From assembly GCF_014842875.1 (NCBI RefSeq), contig NZ_JACYXZ010000002.1:248001-312000 (forward strand): a stretch of DNA of 64,000 bases, read 5' to 3'. A program made the translations under genes and the position numbers. The notes under the pieces are model-generated. The model was not told where the DNA came from. It was given only the letters and a program-made list of their open reading frames with translations, and ran no database searches. This stretch comes from Nocardioides donggukensis (GTDB lineage Bacteria > Actinomycetota > Actinomycetes > Propionibacteriales > Nocardioidaceae). Shown one piece after another: positions 37,092 to 45,405 of the stretch (position 1 is its first letter; each line of letters begins with the position of its first letter).

Positions 37092-39931
37092 CGCAGCAGC
37101 TCGACCTCCTGGTCGAGGACCTTCTCGGGGCGCCGGACCTCGGCGCGCGCCTGGGACTGCTCCGCGCAGCGGGCACCGTCGACCGGGAGGGCCTCCTCTG
37201 GCTCGAGGACGAGGTCGAGGCCCGGATCCACACCGCCCCCGCCCGGGCGCGAACGCTGGCCGAGCTCTGCGTCAGGGCCGCCGAGGAGCTCGGCCTGCCC
37301 CGCTCGGCAGCGCGGGCGGAGTACCTCCTGGCCCGCGTCGTCGCCGAGGCCGGCGACCTGGAGGGGGCGCTCGGCCTCATCGCGTCCGCGCGGGAGCGCT
37401 ACCGGTCGGTCGGCGACGAGGTCCTCGCGCTGCGGACCGACCTCGGCCGGATGCAGGTGCTGGACGACCTGGGAGACCACCGGGGGGCGGTCGAGGTCGG
37501 GAACCGGGTGCTGAGGACGTTGCCGCAGGCGGGTGGCGACCGGGTCGCCGCCGCCGCCGTCGAGGCGGCGGTGATGTGCAACCTGGGCGTGGCGCACAGC
37601 TTCCTCGGCGATCACGAGACGTCGCTGGGGCTCTATGCCCGCGCGGAGACGGCCTACGCCGGGCTCCACCAGCCGGTGCAGGTCGCCCAGCAGCGGGCCA
37701 ACCAGGGGATCGAGCTCTTGGCCCTCGGGCAGGCGCGCGAGGCGCGCGCTCGGCTGTGCTCCGCGCGCGCGGAGTTCGCGCGAGCCGGCGACCACCTCTG
37801 GACCGCGAAGTGCGCGGCCCACCTGGCCGACGCTCACCAGCACCTGGGCGAGCTGGTGGACGCCCTCGCGCTGCTGGACGAGGCCGGATCGGAGCTGGAG
37901 GACCTGGGCGCGACCGCCGAGCTGCTGCGCGTGCACGTCCAGCGGGCGCGCACCTACCTGTCGGCGGGACTGTTCGACGAGTCGGCCGCCGAGGCGGACC
38001 GCGCGATCGCCGAGGCGCAGGAGCTCTCGATGGGACACGACGAGGGGTTCGCCCGGCTGACCAAGGCCGCCGCACAGCTCAGCGCCGGCCTCCTGGTCGA
38101 GGCAGGCGTGGAGCTCGACGCCGCCATCGACATCTTCGACCGGGTCGGCGATCGGCAGTTCCGGGCCAGCGCGGATCTGCTGCGGGCCGAGCTGGCCGAT
38201 CGACTCGGGGACGACGACGCGCGGCACGAAGCGCTGTCCCGGGCACTGGGGGCGCTCGAGGCGGGCGGCTGGCTGATCCCGCTGGGGTGGGCACTGCTCA
38301 AGCACGTCGACCTGTCCGAGGACGCGGGCGAGCGATCCCGGGCGCTGGACCGCGCGGACGAGATCGTCGCCACGGTCGGCGTGCCGGCCCTCCGGCACGG
38401 CCTCGCCGTGCGCCGGGCTCGGCTGTCGGCCGAGCGTGGAGCACACCACGAGACCGTCCGGCTGCTGGGTGACGCCGTGGCGGACGTCCAGCGATCCGGC
38501 AGCGGGCTGCCGGACCCGATCCTGCGGCTCGCGTTCCGGACCAGCCACATGGCCGCGTTCGACGACCTCGTCGACGCCCTGGTCCGCCGCGGGACGGACG
38601 GTGATCCGGCGAGGGCACTGCGCTACAGCGACGACGCCAAGGCCCGGACCCTGCTCGACCTGATCACCGGGACGATCGGGTCGCGGGGCGGCGACGGAGC
38701 CGTGGAGCGCGACGGGGACGACCGGCTCGGCCGGTCGATGGCCGACCTGCGGTCGACGTACGCCGTGCTGGGTGACAGCGCCGGCGAGGACGGGCTCGCG
38801 GACCACCTGGCGCGCGCCGAGCGACTGGAGACCGAGGTCAGCTCCCTGCGGGTGCGCGCCGCGTCGAGCTTCCGGGTCCCCGGGCCTCGCCGTGCGCACC
38901 ACGACGACCCGGCGCCCGACGAAGGCCCGCCGAGCATCTCCTACCACTGCCACGGCCAGGACGTGATCGCCTTCGTGAGTCGCGGGTCCGGTGTGGTGAC
39001 CGAGCGACTCGTCGGGGTGCTTCCCAGAGTGCGGCACCTGATCGACGACCTGGAGAGCCAGTGGGCCCGCTTCCAGCTCGGGTCCGGGTTCGTGGACCAC
39101 CACCACGACGCTCTGCTGCTCACCTGCCGGGCGGTGCTGGGGGATCTGCACGACCTCGTCTGGGCTCCTCTGCGCACGCACCTGGCCGACCTGGCGACCG
39201 CGGAGCTGGTCGTCGTGCCGCACGGCCCGCTGCACCGGGTTCCGTTCCACGCGCTGTTCGACGGCACCGCACATCTGGTCGACGGCTGGATCCTCTCCGT
39301 CGCGCCGACCACCCCCCGCGCCGCGGTCGCCGGTCCGGCCCCCGTCCCGGCTCGCGACGTGCGCGTGCTGGCGGTGCCCGACGTGCGCAGCCCGCTCATC
39401 GCCGACGAGGCGAGGGCGATCGGGGAGCTGTTCCCGAACGCCGCCGTTCACATCGGACGCGGCACCTCCTTGGGCGTTCTGCGGGGCCTCGGAGAGCAGG
39501 CCATCGTCCACGTGGCCTGCCAGGGGATGTTCCGCCCCGACAACCCGCTGTTCTCCGCCATCCGGATGGGGGATCACTGGGTCACGGGGGTCGACGTCCT
39601 GGAGGCCGACCTGCGCGGTGCCCTGGTGACGCTGAGTGCCTGCGAGTCGGGCCGGCCGGGGGCCGGTGCCGCGGAACCGGTCGGCCTCGCCTGGTCGTTC
39701 CTCGCCGCGGGCGCCGCCGGAGTCGTGGTCAGCCAGTGGCTGGTCGACGACGCGACCACCCTCGAGCTGATGGTCGAGATGTACCGGCACATCGCCGACG
39801 GCGAGCCCACGCCGTCGGCCCTGGCCGCGGCGCAACGGCTGGTCGCGAGCCATCACCCCCATCCCTACCACTGGGCCGCCTTCAGCTACGTCTCGGCGCC
39901 GCCCGTCCGCACCCTGGAGGTCCTGCCATGA
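37088..39931 (+). CDS. TPR-repeat CHAT-domain (caspase-HetF-like) protein, with altered catalytic histidine position
   Basis: A 947-residue protein. Residues about 50-480 form tetratricopeptide-like helical repeats (for example NLGVAHSFLGDHETSLGLYARAETAY). Residues about 520-620 are linker, with a short coiled stretch near 590. Residues about 650-947 are the CHAT domain: LVVVPHGPLHRVPFHALFDG, VRVLAVPDVRSPLIADEARAI, VHVACQGMFRPDNPLFSAI, LVTLSACESG and a closing SPLAAAQRLV-like region. Cys852 in LSACES is the caspase-type nucleophile position. The usual HG histidine is glutamine (Q812, codon CAG); H808 four residues earlier remains. Activity is therefore uncertain. ATG overlaps the previous stop (ATGA). 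Confidence 0.9.
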   Translation: MTQQLDLLVEDLLGAPDLGARLGLLRAAGTVDREGLLWLEDEVEARIHTAPARARTLAELCVRAAEELGLPRSAARAEYLLARVVAEAGDLEGALGLIASARERYRSVGDEVLALRTDLGRMQVLDDLGDHRGAVEVGNRVLRTLPQAGGDRVAAAAVEAAVMCNLGVAHSFLGDHETSLGLYARAETAYAGLHQPVQVAQQRANQGIELLALGQAREARARLCSARAEFARAGDHLWTAKCAAHLADAHQHLGELVDALALLDEAGSELEDLGATAELLRVHVQRARTYLSAGLFDESAAEADRAIAEAQELSMGHDEGFARLTKAAAQLSAGLLVEAGVELDAAIDIFDRVGDRQFRASADLLRAELADRLGDDDARHEALSRALGALEAGGWLIPLGWALLKHVDLSEDAGERSRALDRADEIVATVGVPALRHGLAVRRARLSAERGAHHETVRLLGDAVADVQRSGSGLPDPILRLAFRTSHMAAFDDLVDALVRRGTDGDPARALRYSDDAKARTLLDLITGTIGSRGGDGAVERDGDDRLGRSMADLRSTYAVLGDSAGEDGLADHLARAERLETEVSSLRVRAASSFRVPGPRRAHHDDPAPDEGPPSISYHCHGQDVIAFVSRGSGVVTERLVGVLPRVRHLIDDLESQWARFQLGSGFVDHHHDALLLTCRAVLGDLHDLVWAPLRTHLADLATAELVVVPHGPLHRVPFHALFDGTAHLVDGWILSVAPTTPRAAVAGPAPVPARDVRVLAVPDVRSPLIADEARAIGELFPNAAVHIGRGTSLGVLRGLGEQAIVHVACQGMFRPDNPLFSAIRMGDHWVTGVDVLEADLRGALVTLSACESGRPGAGAAEPVGLAWSFLAAGAAGVVVSQWLVDDATTLELMVEMYRHIADGEPTPSALAAAQRLVASHHPHPYHWAAFSYVSAPPVRTLEVLP

Positions 39932-41196
39932 TCGTTCGCCCGCACCTGGGTCCCGTCGTCGTCGGCGTCGTCTCCTGCGCGACGTTCGTCGTCCACCTAC
40001 CGCCCTCGGCGGCCGACGGGTCGACCGGTGAGGTGGCGGGCGCCGCCTCGGCCGCGGTCGTCTTCCGGGTCTCCGGTGAGGACGCGGGCTCCTGTGCGCT
40101 CGACCAGGTCCTCGCACGGCACGACCTGGTGCTGGACGAGACGCTGCTGGCGTCCCGGAGGGTCCATCGCGCCCACGCGACCGACCCCGACCCGGCGACC
40201 GGAGCCAAGGCCGCCGCCGGCCTGGCCAAGCGGGTGGGCAAGGACGAGTGCCTCGCCTGGGCCGAGGCCGACAGCGCGATCGAGCTCGCGGACGACCAGT
40301 TCCACTCCTGGACCCCCGAGGGTCCGCTCCATGTCGACGTGCAGGACTGGCGCTCCCAGACCGCGACCGAGACCCTGGGACTGAGCGAGGCCCACGCCCG
40401 CGGCGAGGGTGCGGACGTCCTGGTCGCCGTGCTCGACACGGGTCTCGACGCAGGTCACCCGGCGCTGGGCGGTCGCTCCGTCGACGGGTGGGACTACGTC
40501 GACGACGATGCGTCCCCGACCGACGAGCCGTGCGGCTGCGACAGCGACGCCGACGGCTCGCCCGACGGCGCCGTCGGACACGGCACGTTCGTGGCCGGGA
40601 CCGTCTCCCTGGTGGCCCCCGGAGCCTCGATCCTCCCGATGCGGGTGCTCGACGGCGACGGAGTGGGCTCCGTGTTCGCGGTGTCCGAGGCGATCGTCGA
40701 CGCCGCCGACGCCGGCGCCGACGTCATCAACCTCAGCCTCGGCACCGACGACGACACCGCGTCCGCGGTGTTGGACGAGTCACTGAAGCATGCCGAGAGG
40801 TCCGGGGCTCTGGTCGTCGCGGCGGCGGGGAACAGCGGGGACGACGCCGAGCACTATCCGGCGAGCAGGGACGAGGTCTGGTCGGTGGCCGCCCTCGACG
40901 CCGGCAACGAGCGTCTCGCGGACTACTCCAACCACGGGGACTGGGTGGACGTGGCCGCGACGGGGGACCAGGTCGTCGGACCGGTTCCCGGAGGCTCCTT
41001 CGTGCAGTGGTCCGGCACCTCCGTGGCCGCCCCGATGCTGTCGGGTCAGTTCGCCCTCGTGATCGGCCTCGCCCCGGACGAGAGGAGCAGCAAGGTCGGC
41101 GCCTGGGTGGAGAAGACCGCCCACAAGCTCAAGCACGTCGACGTGCGCAAGGGCCGGATCGCCCTGGTCGCGAGCCTGGACAAGGCGTCCAAGTGA
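39928..41196 (+). CDS. Secreted S8-family serine protease (subtilase)
   Basis: A 422-residue subtilisin-like protease with a signal peptide (about 1-30, VVVGVVSCATFVVHLPPSAAD) and a pro-region to about residue 145. The catalytic triad is D170 in AVLDTGLD, H218 in GHGTFVAG and S365 in SGTSVAAPMLSG, with the oxyanion asparagine in AAAGNSGD. A short insert EPCGCDSDADGSPDG before the histidine resembles a calcium-binding loop. It has no C-terminal anchor, so it should be released. The ATG overlaps the CHAT gene stop (ATGA), making it the fourth gene of the sigma operon. A secreted protease here may process surface proteins or polysaccharide enzymes. Confidence 0.93.
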   Translation: MIVRPHLGPVVVGVVSCATFVVHLPPSAADGSTGEVAGAASAAVVFRVSGEDAGSCALDQVLARHDLVLDETLLASRRVHRAHATDPDPATGAKAAAGLAKRVGKDECLAWAEADSAIELADDQFHSWTPEGPLHVDVQDWRSQTATETLGLSEAHARGEGADVLVAVLDTGLDAGHPALGGRSVDGWDYVDDDASPTDEPCGCDSDADGSPDGAVGHGTFVAGTVSLVAPGASILPMRVLDGDGVGSVFAVSEAIVDAADAGADVINLSLGTDDDTASAVLDESLKHAERSGALVVAAAGNSGDDAEHYPASRDEVWSVAALDAGNERLADYSNHGDWVDVAATGDQVVGPVPGGSFVQWSGTSVAAPMLSGQFALVIGLAPDERSSKVGAWVEKTAHKLKHVDVRKGRIALVASLDKASK

Positions 41197-41248
41197 CCTG
41201 GCGGCCGTCCTGTGGGACAGGGACGGCACAGACCTCGAGCGCGGCTGG

Positions 41249-41692
41249 TCAGGCCTGGCTCTGGAAGGCCTTGACCTCGTCGCGTGCGGCGAGGATCGCG
41301 GCGTGCTGACGGCTCACGACATCGCGGAAGCCGGCACTGAGGTCCTGCTTGAGCGCCTTGTCGTACTCGGACACGGCGTGGTCCTCCCCGGTCTGTGCGG
41401 TCTTGAGAAGCGCCTCGGCCGAGTCGCCGGTGAGGGCGTCCTTGAGTGAGAGCCAGCCGCGGTGCACGGTCGCGGCGACCGAGCCGCTCTCGTCGACGTC
41501 GTCGCCGTAGTCGTGACCCATGGAGACGATCTCGCGGTGGAACTCGGCGCGCTGCTCCGAGAGGCGCTGGAACGCGGAGGCCCACACCGGGTGGTCGTCG
41601 CTCTTCAGCTTGTCAGCTGCGCTGGCGAAGCCCTCCTCACCGTCCTTGAGGGTCTCGACCAGTTCCTTGGCTACCTGCTTGTCGTCCGACAC
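41249..41692 (-). CDS. DUF2383 / PA2169-type four-helix-bundle protein
   Basis: A 147-residue protein with the ferritin-like DUF2383 pattern: ELVETLKDGEEGFASAADKL, WASAFQRLSEQRAEFHREIVSMGHDYG, a HRGWLSLKDALTG segment and EDHAVSEYDKALK with a terminal helix. Glu and His residues on these helices could bind metal. The function is not established, but homologues are often stress-associated. GTG 41692 has GAGGGAG upstream. A SigB/SigF-type promoter ends about 39 nt before the start. It converges with the subtilase gene, whose stop is 52 nt away. Confidence 0.8.
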   Translation of the reverse strand: MSDDKQVAKELVETLKDGEEGFASAADKLKSDDHPVWASAFQRLSEQRAEFHREIVSMGHDYGDDVDESGSVAATVHRGWLSLKDALTGDSAEALLKTAQTGEDHAVSEYDKALKQDLSAGFRDVVSRQHAAILAARDEVKAFQSQA

Positions 41693-41730
41693 GATGGCTC
41701 CCTCTACGAGGTGGATGTGGCTGGTGGGCA

Positions 41731-41755
41731 GTACCCGTGAGGTCGGCACTCAAAC
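41731..41755 (-). promoter_or_regulatory. SigB/SigF-type general-stress promoter
   Basis: On the minus strand GTTT (41755-41752), 15 nt, then GGGTAC (41736-41731) fits the actinobacterial GTTT-N14-17-GGGTAY promoter class. The leader to the GTG start is about 30 nt and has a ribosome site. Confidence 0.7.
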
Positions 41756-41801
41756 TCTGGATGCGCCGACCGGGTGTGCGGTGATCGGCACACCTTCGAT
41801 C

Positions 41802-41807
41802 TAGGGT
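41802..41807 (+). promoter_or_regulatory. -10 element of the HAD phosphatase gene
   Basis: TAGGGT lies 20 nt upstream of the first in-frame TTG and gives a leader containing GGAGG. No clear -35 is visible. Confidence 0.45.
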
Positions 41808-41827
41808 GGAACGTTGCCTGACGCCAC

Positions 41828-42538
41828 TTGGAGGACACACTGAGCACCGCATTTCCGGGTAGACCTGCAGGTCAGCCGCCCAACGCCCGGAACACGTGGC
41901 CCGACGCCGTCCTGTGGGACATGGACGGGACCCTCGTCGACACCGAGCCGTATTGGATCGAGGTCGAGTACGAGCTCGCCGAGCGGCACGGAGGGCGGTG
42001 GAGCGACCAGCACGCGCTGGCACTGGTCGGCAACGACCTGCTGGACTCCGGTCGCTACATCCGCGAGCACATGGACATCGACGTGGAGCCGGCGCAGATC
42101 GTCGAGGAGCTCCTCGACGGCGTCGTCGCCCGGGTGGAGCGGCGGGTGCCGTGGTGCCCGGGCGCGGTGGAGCTGCTCGCCGACCTCCGCTCCCACCGCG
42201 TCCCGTGCGCCCTGGTGACGATGTCCTACCGTCGGTTCGTGGCACCGATCCTGGCGGCCCTGCCGCCGGACACGTTCGCCGAGGTGGTGACCGGAGACGC
42301 GGTCACGTTCGGGAAGCCGCACCCCGAGCCCTACCTGACCGCGGCCCGCCTCCTGGGTCTCGACCCCGGCGAGTGCGTCGCCATCGAGGACTCGAACACC
42401 GGGGCCCGGTCGGCGGAGTCCGCGGGGTGCCGGGTGATCGTGGTGCCGAACCACGTGCCGGTGCTGCCGGGGGAGCGGCGGACCTTCCGGGACTCGCTCG
42501 TGGGCCTTTCCGCGTCGGACCTCCTCGACCACAGGTAG
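41828..42538 (+). CDS. HAD-superfamily phosphatase (beta-phosphoglucomutase-like)
   Basis: A HAD hydrolase of up to 236 residues with all four motifs: VLWDMDGTLVDTEP (nucleophile D and D+2), a cap helix domain (about 50-110), VTMSYRRF for motif II, GKPHPEPY for motif III and CVAIEDSNTGARSAESAG for motif IV. It probably removes phosphate from a small sugar phosphate or nucleotide. The start is uncertain. TTG 41828 is the outermost conventional start, but GGAGG (41830-41834) lies downstream of it and is spaced 5 nt from a CTG at 41840, which could be the real initiator (232 residues). It resumes the conserved gene order after the island. Confidence 0.9.
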   Translation: MEDTLSTAFPGRPAGQPPNARNTWPDAVLWDMDGTLVDTEPYWIEVEYELAERHGGRWSDQHALALVGNDLLDSGRYIREHMDIDVEPAQIVEELLDGVVARVERRVPWCPGAVELLADLRSHRVPCALVTMSYRRFVAPILAALPPDTFAEVVTGDAVTFGKPHPEPYLTAARLLGLDPGECVAIEDSNTGARSAESAGCRVIVVPNHVPVLPGERRTFRDSLVGLSASDLLDHR

Positions 42539-42610
42539 CCTGCGAAATCGTTGCCGATTCGCGACCTGTTTCCCCGCATCTGTGGGCTGCGCCACTCCCG
42601 GCGATCGCGC

Positions 42611-42648
42611 TACTCTCCGCGAGATCTGCCGCGCAAGTCCTGCGCGGC
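42611..42648 (+). promoter_or_regulatory. Promoter -10 and leader hairpin of the peptide ABC importer
   Basis: TACTCT (42611-42616) is followed by a perfect 8-bp hairpin, GCCGCGCA-agtcc-TGCGCGGC (42628-42648), then the ribosome site GAGGTGAG at about 42659. The hairpin is in the leader and could be an operator or an mRNA element. There is no T-run, so it is not a simple terminator. Confidence 0.5.
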
Positions 42649-42668
42649 ACGAGACTGTGAGGTGAGAC

Positions 42669-44315
42669 GTGCGATTCACATCAGTTCCTGCGCGCATGGG
42701 CCTGGTCGGGATGACCGCCGGTGCGTTGTTGCTGGCCGGTTGCGCCGAGAGCGGCCGGGACGGCGGCGAGGGCGGCGACGAGGGCGGCGGCACCTTCGTC
42801 TTCGCCGGCGCCGCCGAGCCCGAGCTGCTCGACCCGGCCTTCGCCTCGGACGGTGAGACCTTCCGGGTGGCCCGCCAGATGTTCGAGGGCCTCGTCGGCA
42901 CCGAGCCGGGCACGCCGGACCCGGCGCCCCTGCTGGCCGAGTCCTGGGAGAACACCGAGGACGGTCTGAGCTACACCTTCCAGCTGCGCGAGGGCGTGAA
43001 GTTCCACGACGGCACCGACTTCAACGCCGACGCGGTCTGCGCGAACTTCGACCGTTGGTACAACTTCCCCGAGGGTGTCCAGAGCGACGACTTCGCCTAC
43101 TACTACAGCAAGCTGTTCCGCGGCTTCGCTGAGGGCCCCAAGGCCGGCGACGGCATCTTCGAGTCCTGCGAGGCCAACGGCGAGTCCGAGGTGACGATCA
43201 ACCTCACCGAGCCCTTCGCCGGCTTCATCGCCGCCCTGTCCCTGCCGGCGCTGTCGATGCAGAGCCCCTCGGCCCTCGAGGAGTACCAGGACGACGCCGC
43301 GGCGAACGTGAACACCACGGAGTACTCCACCGCGCACCCGACCGGCACCGGTCCCTTCCAGTTCGACTCCTGGGACCGCGGCAACCGGGTCACGCTGACC
43401 CGCTTCGACGACTACTGGGGCGAGCCGGCCAAGGTGGACACGGTCGCGGTCGTCGCGATCGCCGACCCCAAGGCCCGCGCCACGGCGGTCCAGAACGACG
43501 AGGTGGACGGCGCCGACCTGATCGGTCCCGCCGACATCGCGCCGCTCGAGGAGGCCGGGATGCAGGTCATGCCCCGTGACCCGTTCACGGTGCTCTACCT
43601 GGGCCTGAACCAGAAGCAGAAGCCGCTCGACGACATCGAGGTCCGCAAGGCGATCGCGCACGCGATCGACAAGGAGGCCGTCGCCAGTGCCTCGCTACCG
43701 GAGGGCACCGAGCTGGCCACCCAGTTCATGCCGCAGAGCGTCGTCGGCTGGAACCCGGACGTCACGCAGTACGAGTACGACCCGGAGAAGGCACGGCAGA
43801 TGCTGAAGGACGCCGGAGCCGACGGCGCCACGATCGAGTTCAACTACCCGACCGACGTGAGCCGGCCCTACATGCCGTCCCCGGCCGACACGTTCAACGT
43901 GCTTCGGTCGCAGCTCAAGGAGGTGGGCCTGAAGATCAAGCCCGTCGCCGACGTCTGGTCCCCGGACTACCTGGACAAGATCACCGGTAGCCCCGACCAC
44001 GGGATGCACCTGCTGGGCTGGACCGGCGACTACAACGACTCCGACAACTTCGTCGGCGTCTTCTTCGGCACGCAGACCGACGAGTTCGGGTTCGACAACC
44101 CCGAGCTCTTCAAGAAGCTGCAGGCCGCCCGTGGGGTCCCGACCCTCGAGGAGCAGACGCCGCTCTACGAGGAGATCAACGCCGACGTGATGGAGTTCCT
44201 GCCCGGCGTGCCGCTCGCGCACCCGGCGCCGTCGCTGGCGTTCGGCCCCGACGTCGAGGGCTACCAGCAGAGCCCGGTGAACGACGAGGTGTGGAACACG
44301 GTCAGCGTCGGCTGA
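42669..44315 (+). CDS. ABC transporter substrate-binding lipoprotein (peptide/solute family 5)
   Basis: A 548-residue family 5 extracytoplasmic binding protein. The signal peptide ends in the lipobox LLLAGC, so it is lipid-anchored outside the membrane. Family features include LLDPAFASDGETFRVARQMFEGLV, LAESWENTEDGLSYTFQLREGVKFHDGTDFNADAVCANFDRW and WDRGNRVTLTRFDDYWG. It delivers peptides or similar solutes to the permeases encoded next. GTG 42669 has GAGGTGAGAC just upstream. The five downstream-oriented genes form a complete Dpp/Opp-type importer; the substrate cannot be read from the sequence. Confidence 0.93.
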   Translation: MRFTSVPARMGLVGMTAGALLLAGCAESGRDGGEGGDEGGGTFVFAGAAEPELLDPAFASDGETFRVARQMFEGLVGTEPGTPDPAPLLAESWENTEDGLSYTFQLREGVKFHDGTDFNADAVCANFDRWYNFPEGVQSDDFAYYYSKLFRGFAEGPKAGDGIFESCEANGESEVTINLTEPFAGFIAALSLPALSMQSPSALEEYQDDAAANVNTTEYSTAHPTGTGPFQFDSWDRGNRVTLTRFDDYWGEPAKVDTVAVVAIADPKARATAVQNDEVDGADLIGPADIAPLEEAGMQVMPRDPFTVLYLGLNQKQKPLDDIEVRKAIAHAIDKEAVASASLPEGTELATQFMPQSVVGWNPDVTQYEYDPEKARQMLKDAGADGATIEFNYPTDVSRPYMPSPADTFNVLRSQLKEVGLKIKPVADVWSPDYLDKITGSPDHGMHLLGWTGDYNDSDNFVGVFFGTQTDEFGFDNPELFKKLQAARGVPTLEEQTPLYEEINADVMEFLPGVPLAHPAPSLAFGPDVEGYQQSPVNDEVWNTVSVG

Positions 44316-44326
44316 CCCGGTGTCCC

Positions 44327-44360
44327 GGGTGCACCGGCCCCGTCCGGGGCCGGTGCACCC
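44327..44360 (+). terminator. Intercistronic hairpin between binding protein and permease genes
   Basis: A perfect 15-bp stem (44327-44341 with 44346-44360) with a 4-nt loop, 12 nt after the binding-protein stop. No T-run follows and the downstream genes have no obvious promoter. It more likely protects the 3' end of the binding-protein mRNA or acts as a partial terminator, giving more binding protein than permease. Confidence 0.7.
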
Positions 44361-44400
44361 ACCCCTGTTCCACTGAGCAAGCAGTCAGGAGCCTCGTTCG

Positions 44401-45405
44401 ATGCTGCGCTTCGCCCTCCGGCGGCTGGCCCTCATGGTGCCGGTTCTCGTCGGGTTGTCCATCCTGCTCTTCGCCTGGGTCCGGGCGCTGCCCGGTGACC
44501 CGGCACGGGCACTGCTCGGGCAGCGGGCGACCCCGGAGGGCATCGCCCGCGTCAACGAGGTCTACGGCTTCAACGAGCCGATCGTCCAGCAGTACCTGAA
44601 GTACGTGCAGGCCCTGCTCGGCGGCGACTTCGGCCGGTCGATCAAGACCGGCCAGCCGGTGCTGGACAGCTTCGTGGAGAAGTTCCCCGGCACCGTCGAG
44701 CTCGGTGTCACCGCGCTCCTGCTGGCGGTCGTCATCGGCGTGCCCATGGGCTACTACGCGGCCCGTCACCAGGGCCGCTTCCTCGACACGTTCATCGTGT
44801 CCGGATCGCTGCTCGGCGTGGTCACGCCGGTCTTCTTCCTCGCGATCCTGCTCAAGCTGGTCTTCGCCAACTGGCTGGACCTGTTGCCGACCAGCCTCCG
44901 GCAGGACCCCCGGATCGATGCCACCCACATCACCAACTTCTACGTCCTGGACGGCCTCCTGACCCGCGAGTACGACGCGGCGTGGGACGCGCTGGTGCAC
45001 CTGGTGCTGCCGTCGGTGGCGCTCGCGACCATCCCGCTGGCGATCATCGTCCGGATCACCCGGGCCGCGGTCGCGGAGGTCCTCAACGAGGACTACGTCC
45101 GCACCGCCGAGAGCAAGGGCCTCGCAGGGCACGTGGTCTCCCGCAGGCACGTCCTGCGCAACGCGCTGCTGCCGGTCGTGACCACGATCGGGCTCCAGGC
45201 CGGGCTGCTGCTTTCGGGGGCGGTGCTCACCGAGACGGTGTTCGCGTGGAACGGGATCGGCAAGTTCCTGTTCGAGGCCATCGGCCAGCGTGACTACCCC
45301 GTCCTGCAGGGCTACATCCTGTTCATCGCGATCATCTACGCCCTGATCAACCTCGTCGTGGACATGGCCTACGGCGTCATCGACCCCCGGGTGCGTGTGT
45401 CATGA
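44401..45405 (+). CDS. Peptide ABC transporter permease, DppB-type
   Basis: A 334-residue inner-membrane permease with six helices, starting MLRFALRRLALMVPVLVGLSILLFAWVRALPGDPA, the standard DppB/OppB opening. The EAA motif lies in EDYVRTAESKGLAGHVVSRRHVLRNALLPVVT. It contacts the ATPases on the cytoplasmic side. It follows the hairpin by 40 nt and its ATG has GGAGCC upstream. Its stop overlaps the next gene (ATGA). Confidence 0.94.
   Translation: MLRFALRRLALMVPVLVGLSILLFAWVRALPGDPARALLGQRATPEGIARVNEVYGFNEPIVQQYLKYVQALLGGDFGRSIKTGQPVLDSFVEKFPGTVELGVTALLLAVVIGVPMGYYAARHQGRFLDTFIVSGSLLGVVTPVFFLAILLKLVFANWLDLLPTSLRQDPRIDATHITNFYVLDGLLTREYDAAWDALVHLVLPSVALATIPLAIIVRITRAAVAEVLNEDYVRTAESKGLAGHVVSRRHVLRNALLPVVTTIGLQAGLLLSGAVLTETVFAWNGIGKFLFEAIGQRDYPVLQGYILFIAIIYALINLVVDMAYGVIDPRVRVS

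Noticed and set aside
37007..40117. A 1036-codon open frame antisense to the CHAT gene
   Set aside because: Same GC-driven shadow; the plus-strand protein has clear TPR and CHAT motifs and operon overlaps on both sides.
35875..41196. Type III-E CRISPR (Craspase) locus
   Set aside because: A sigma factor and TPR-CHAT protein are present, but there is no gRAMP effector, no repeat array and no Cas1/Cas2; only the regulatory analogy is kept.
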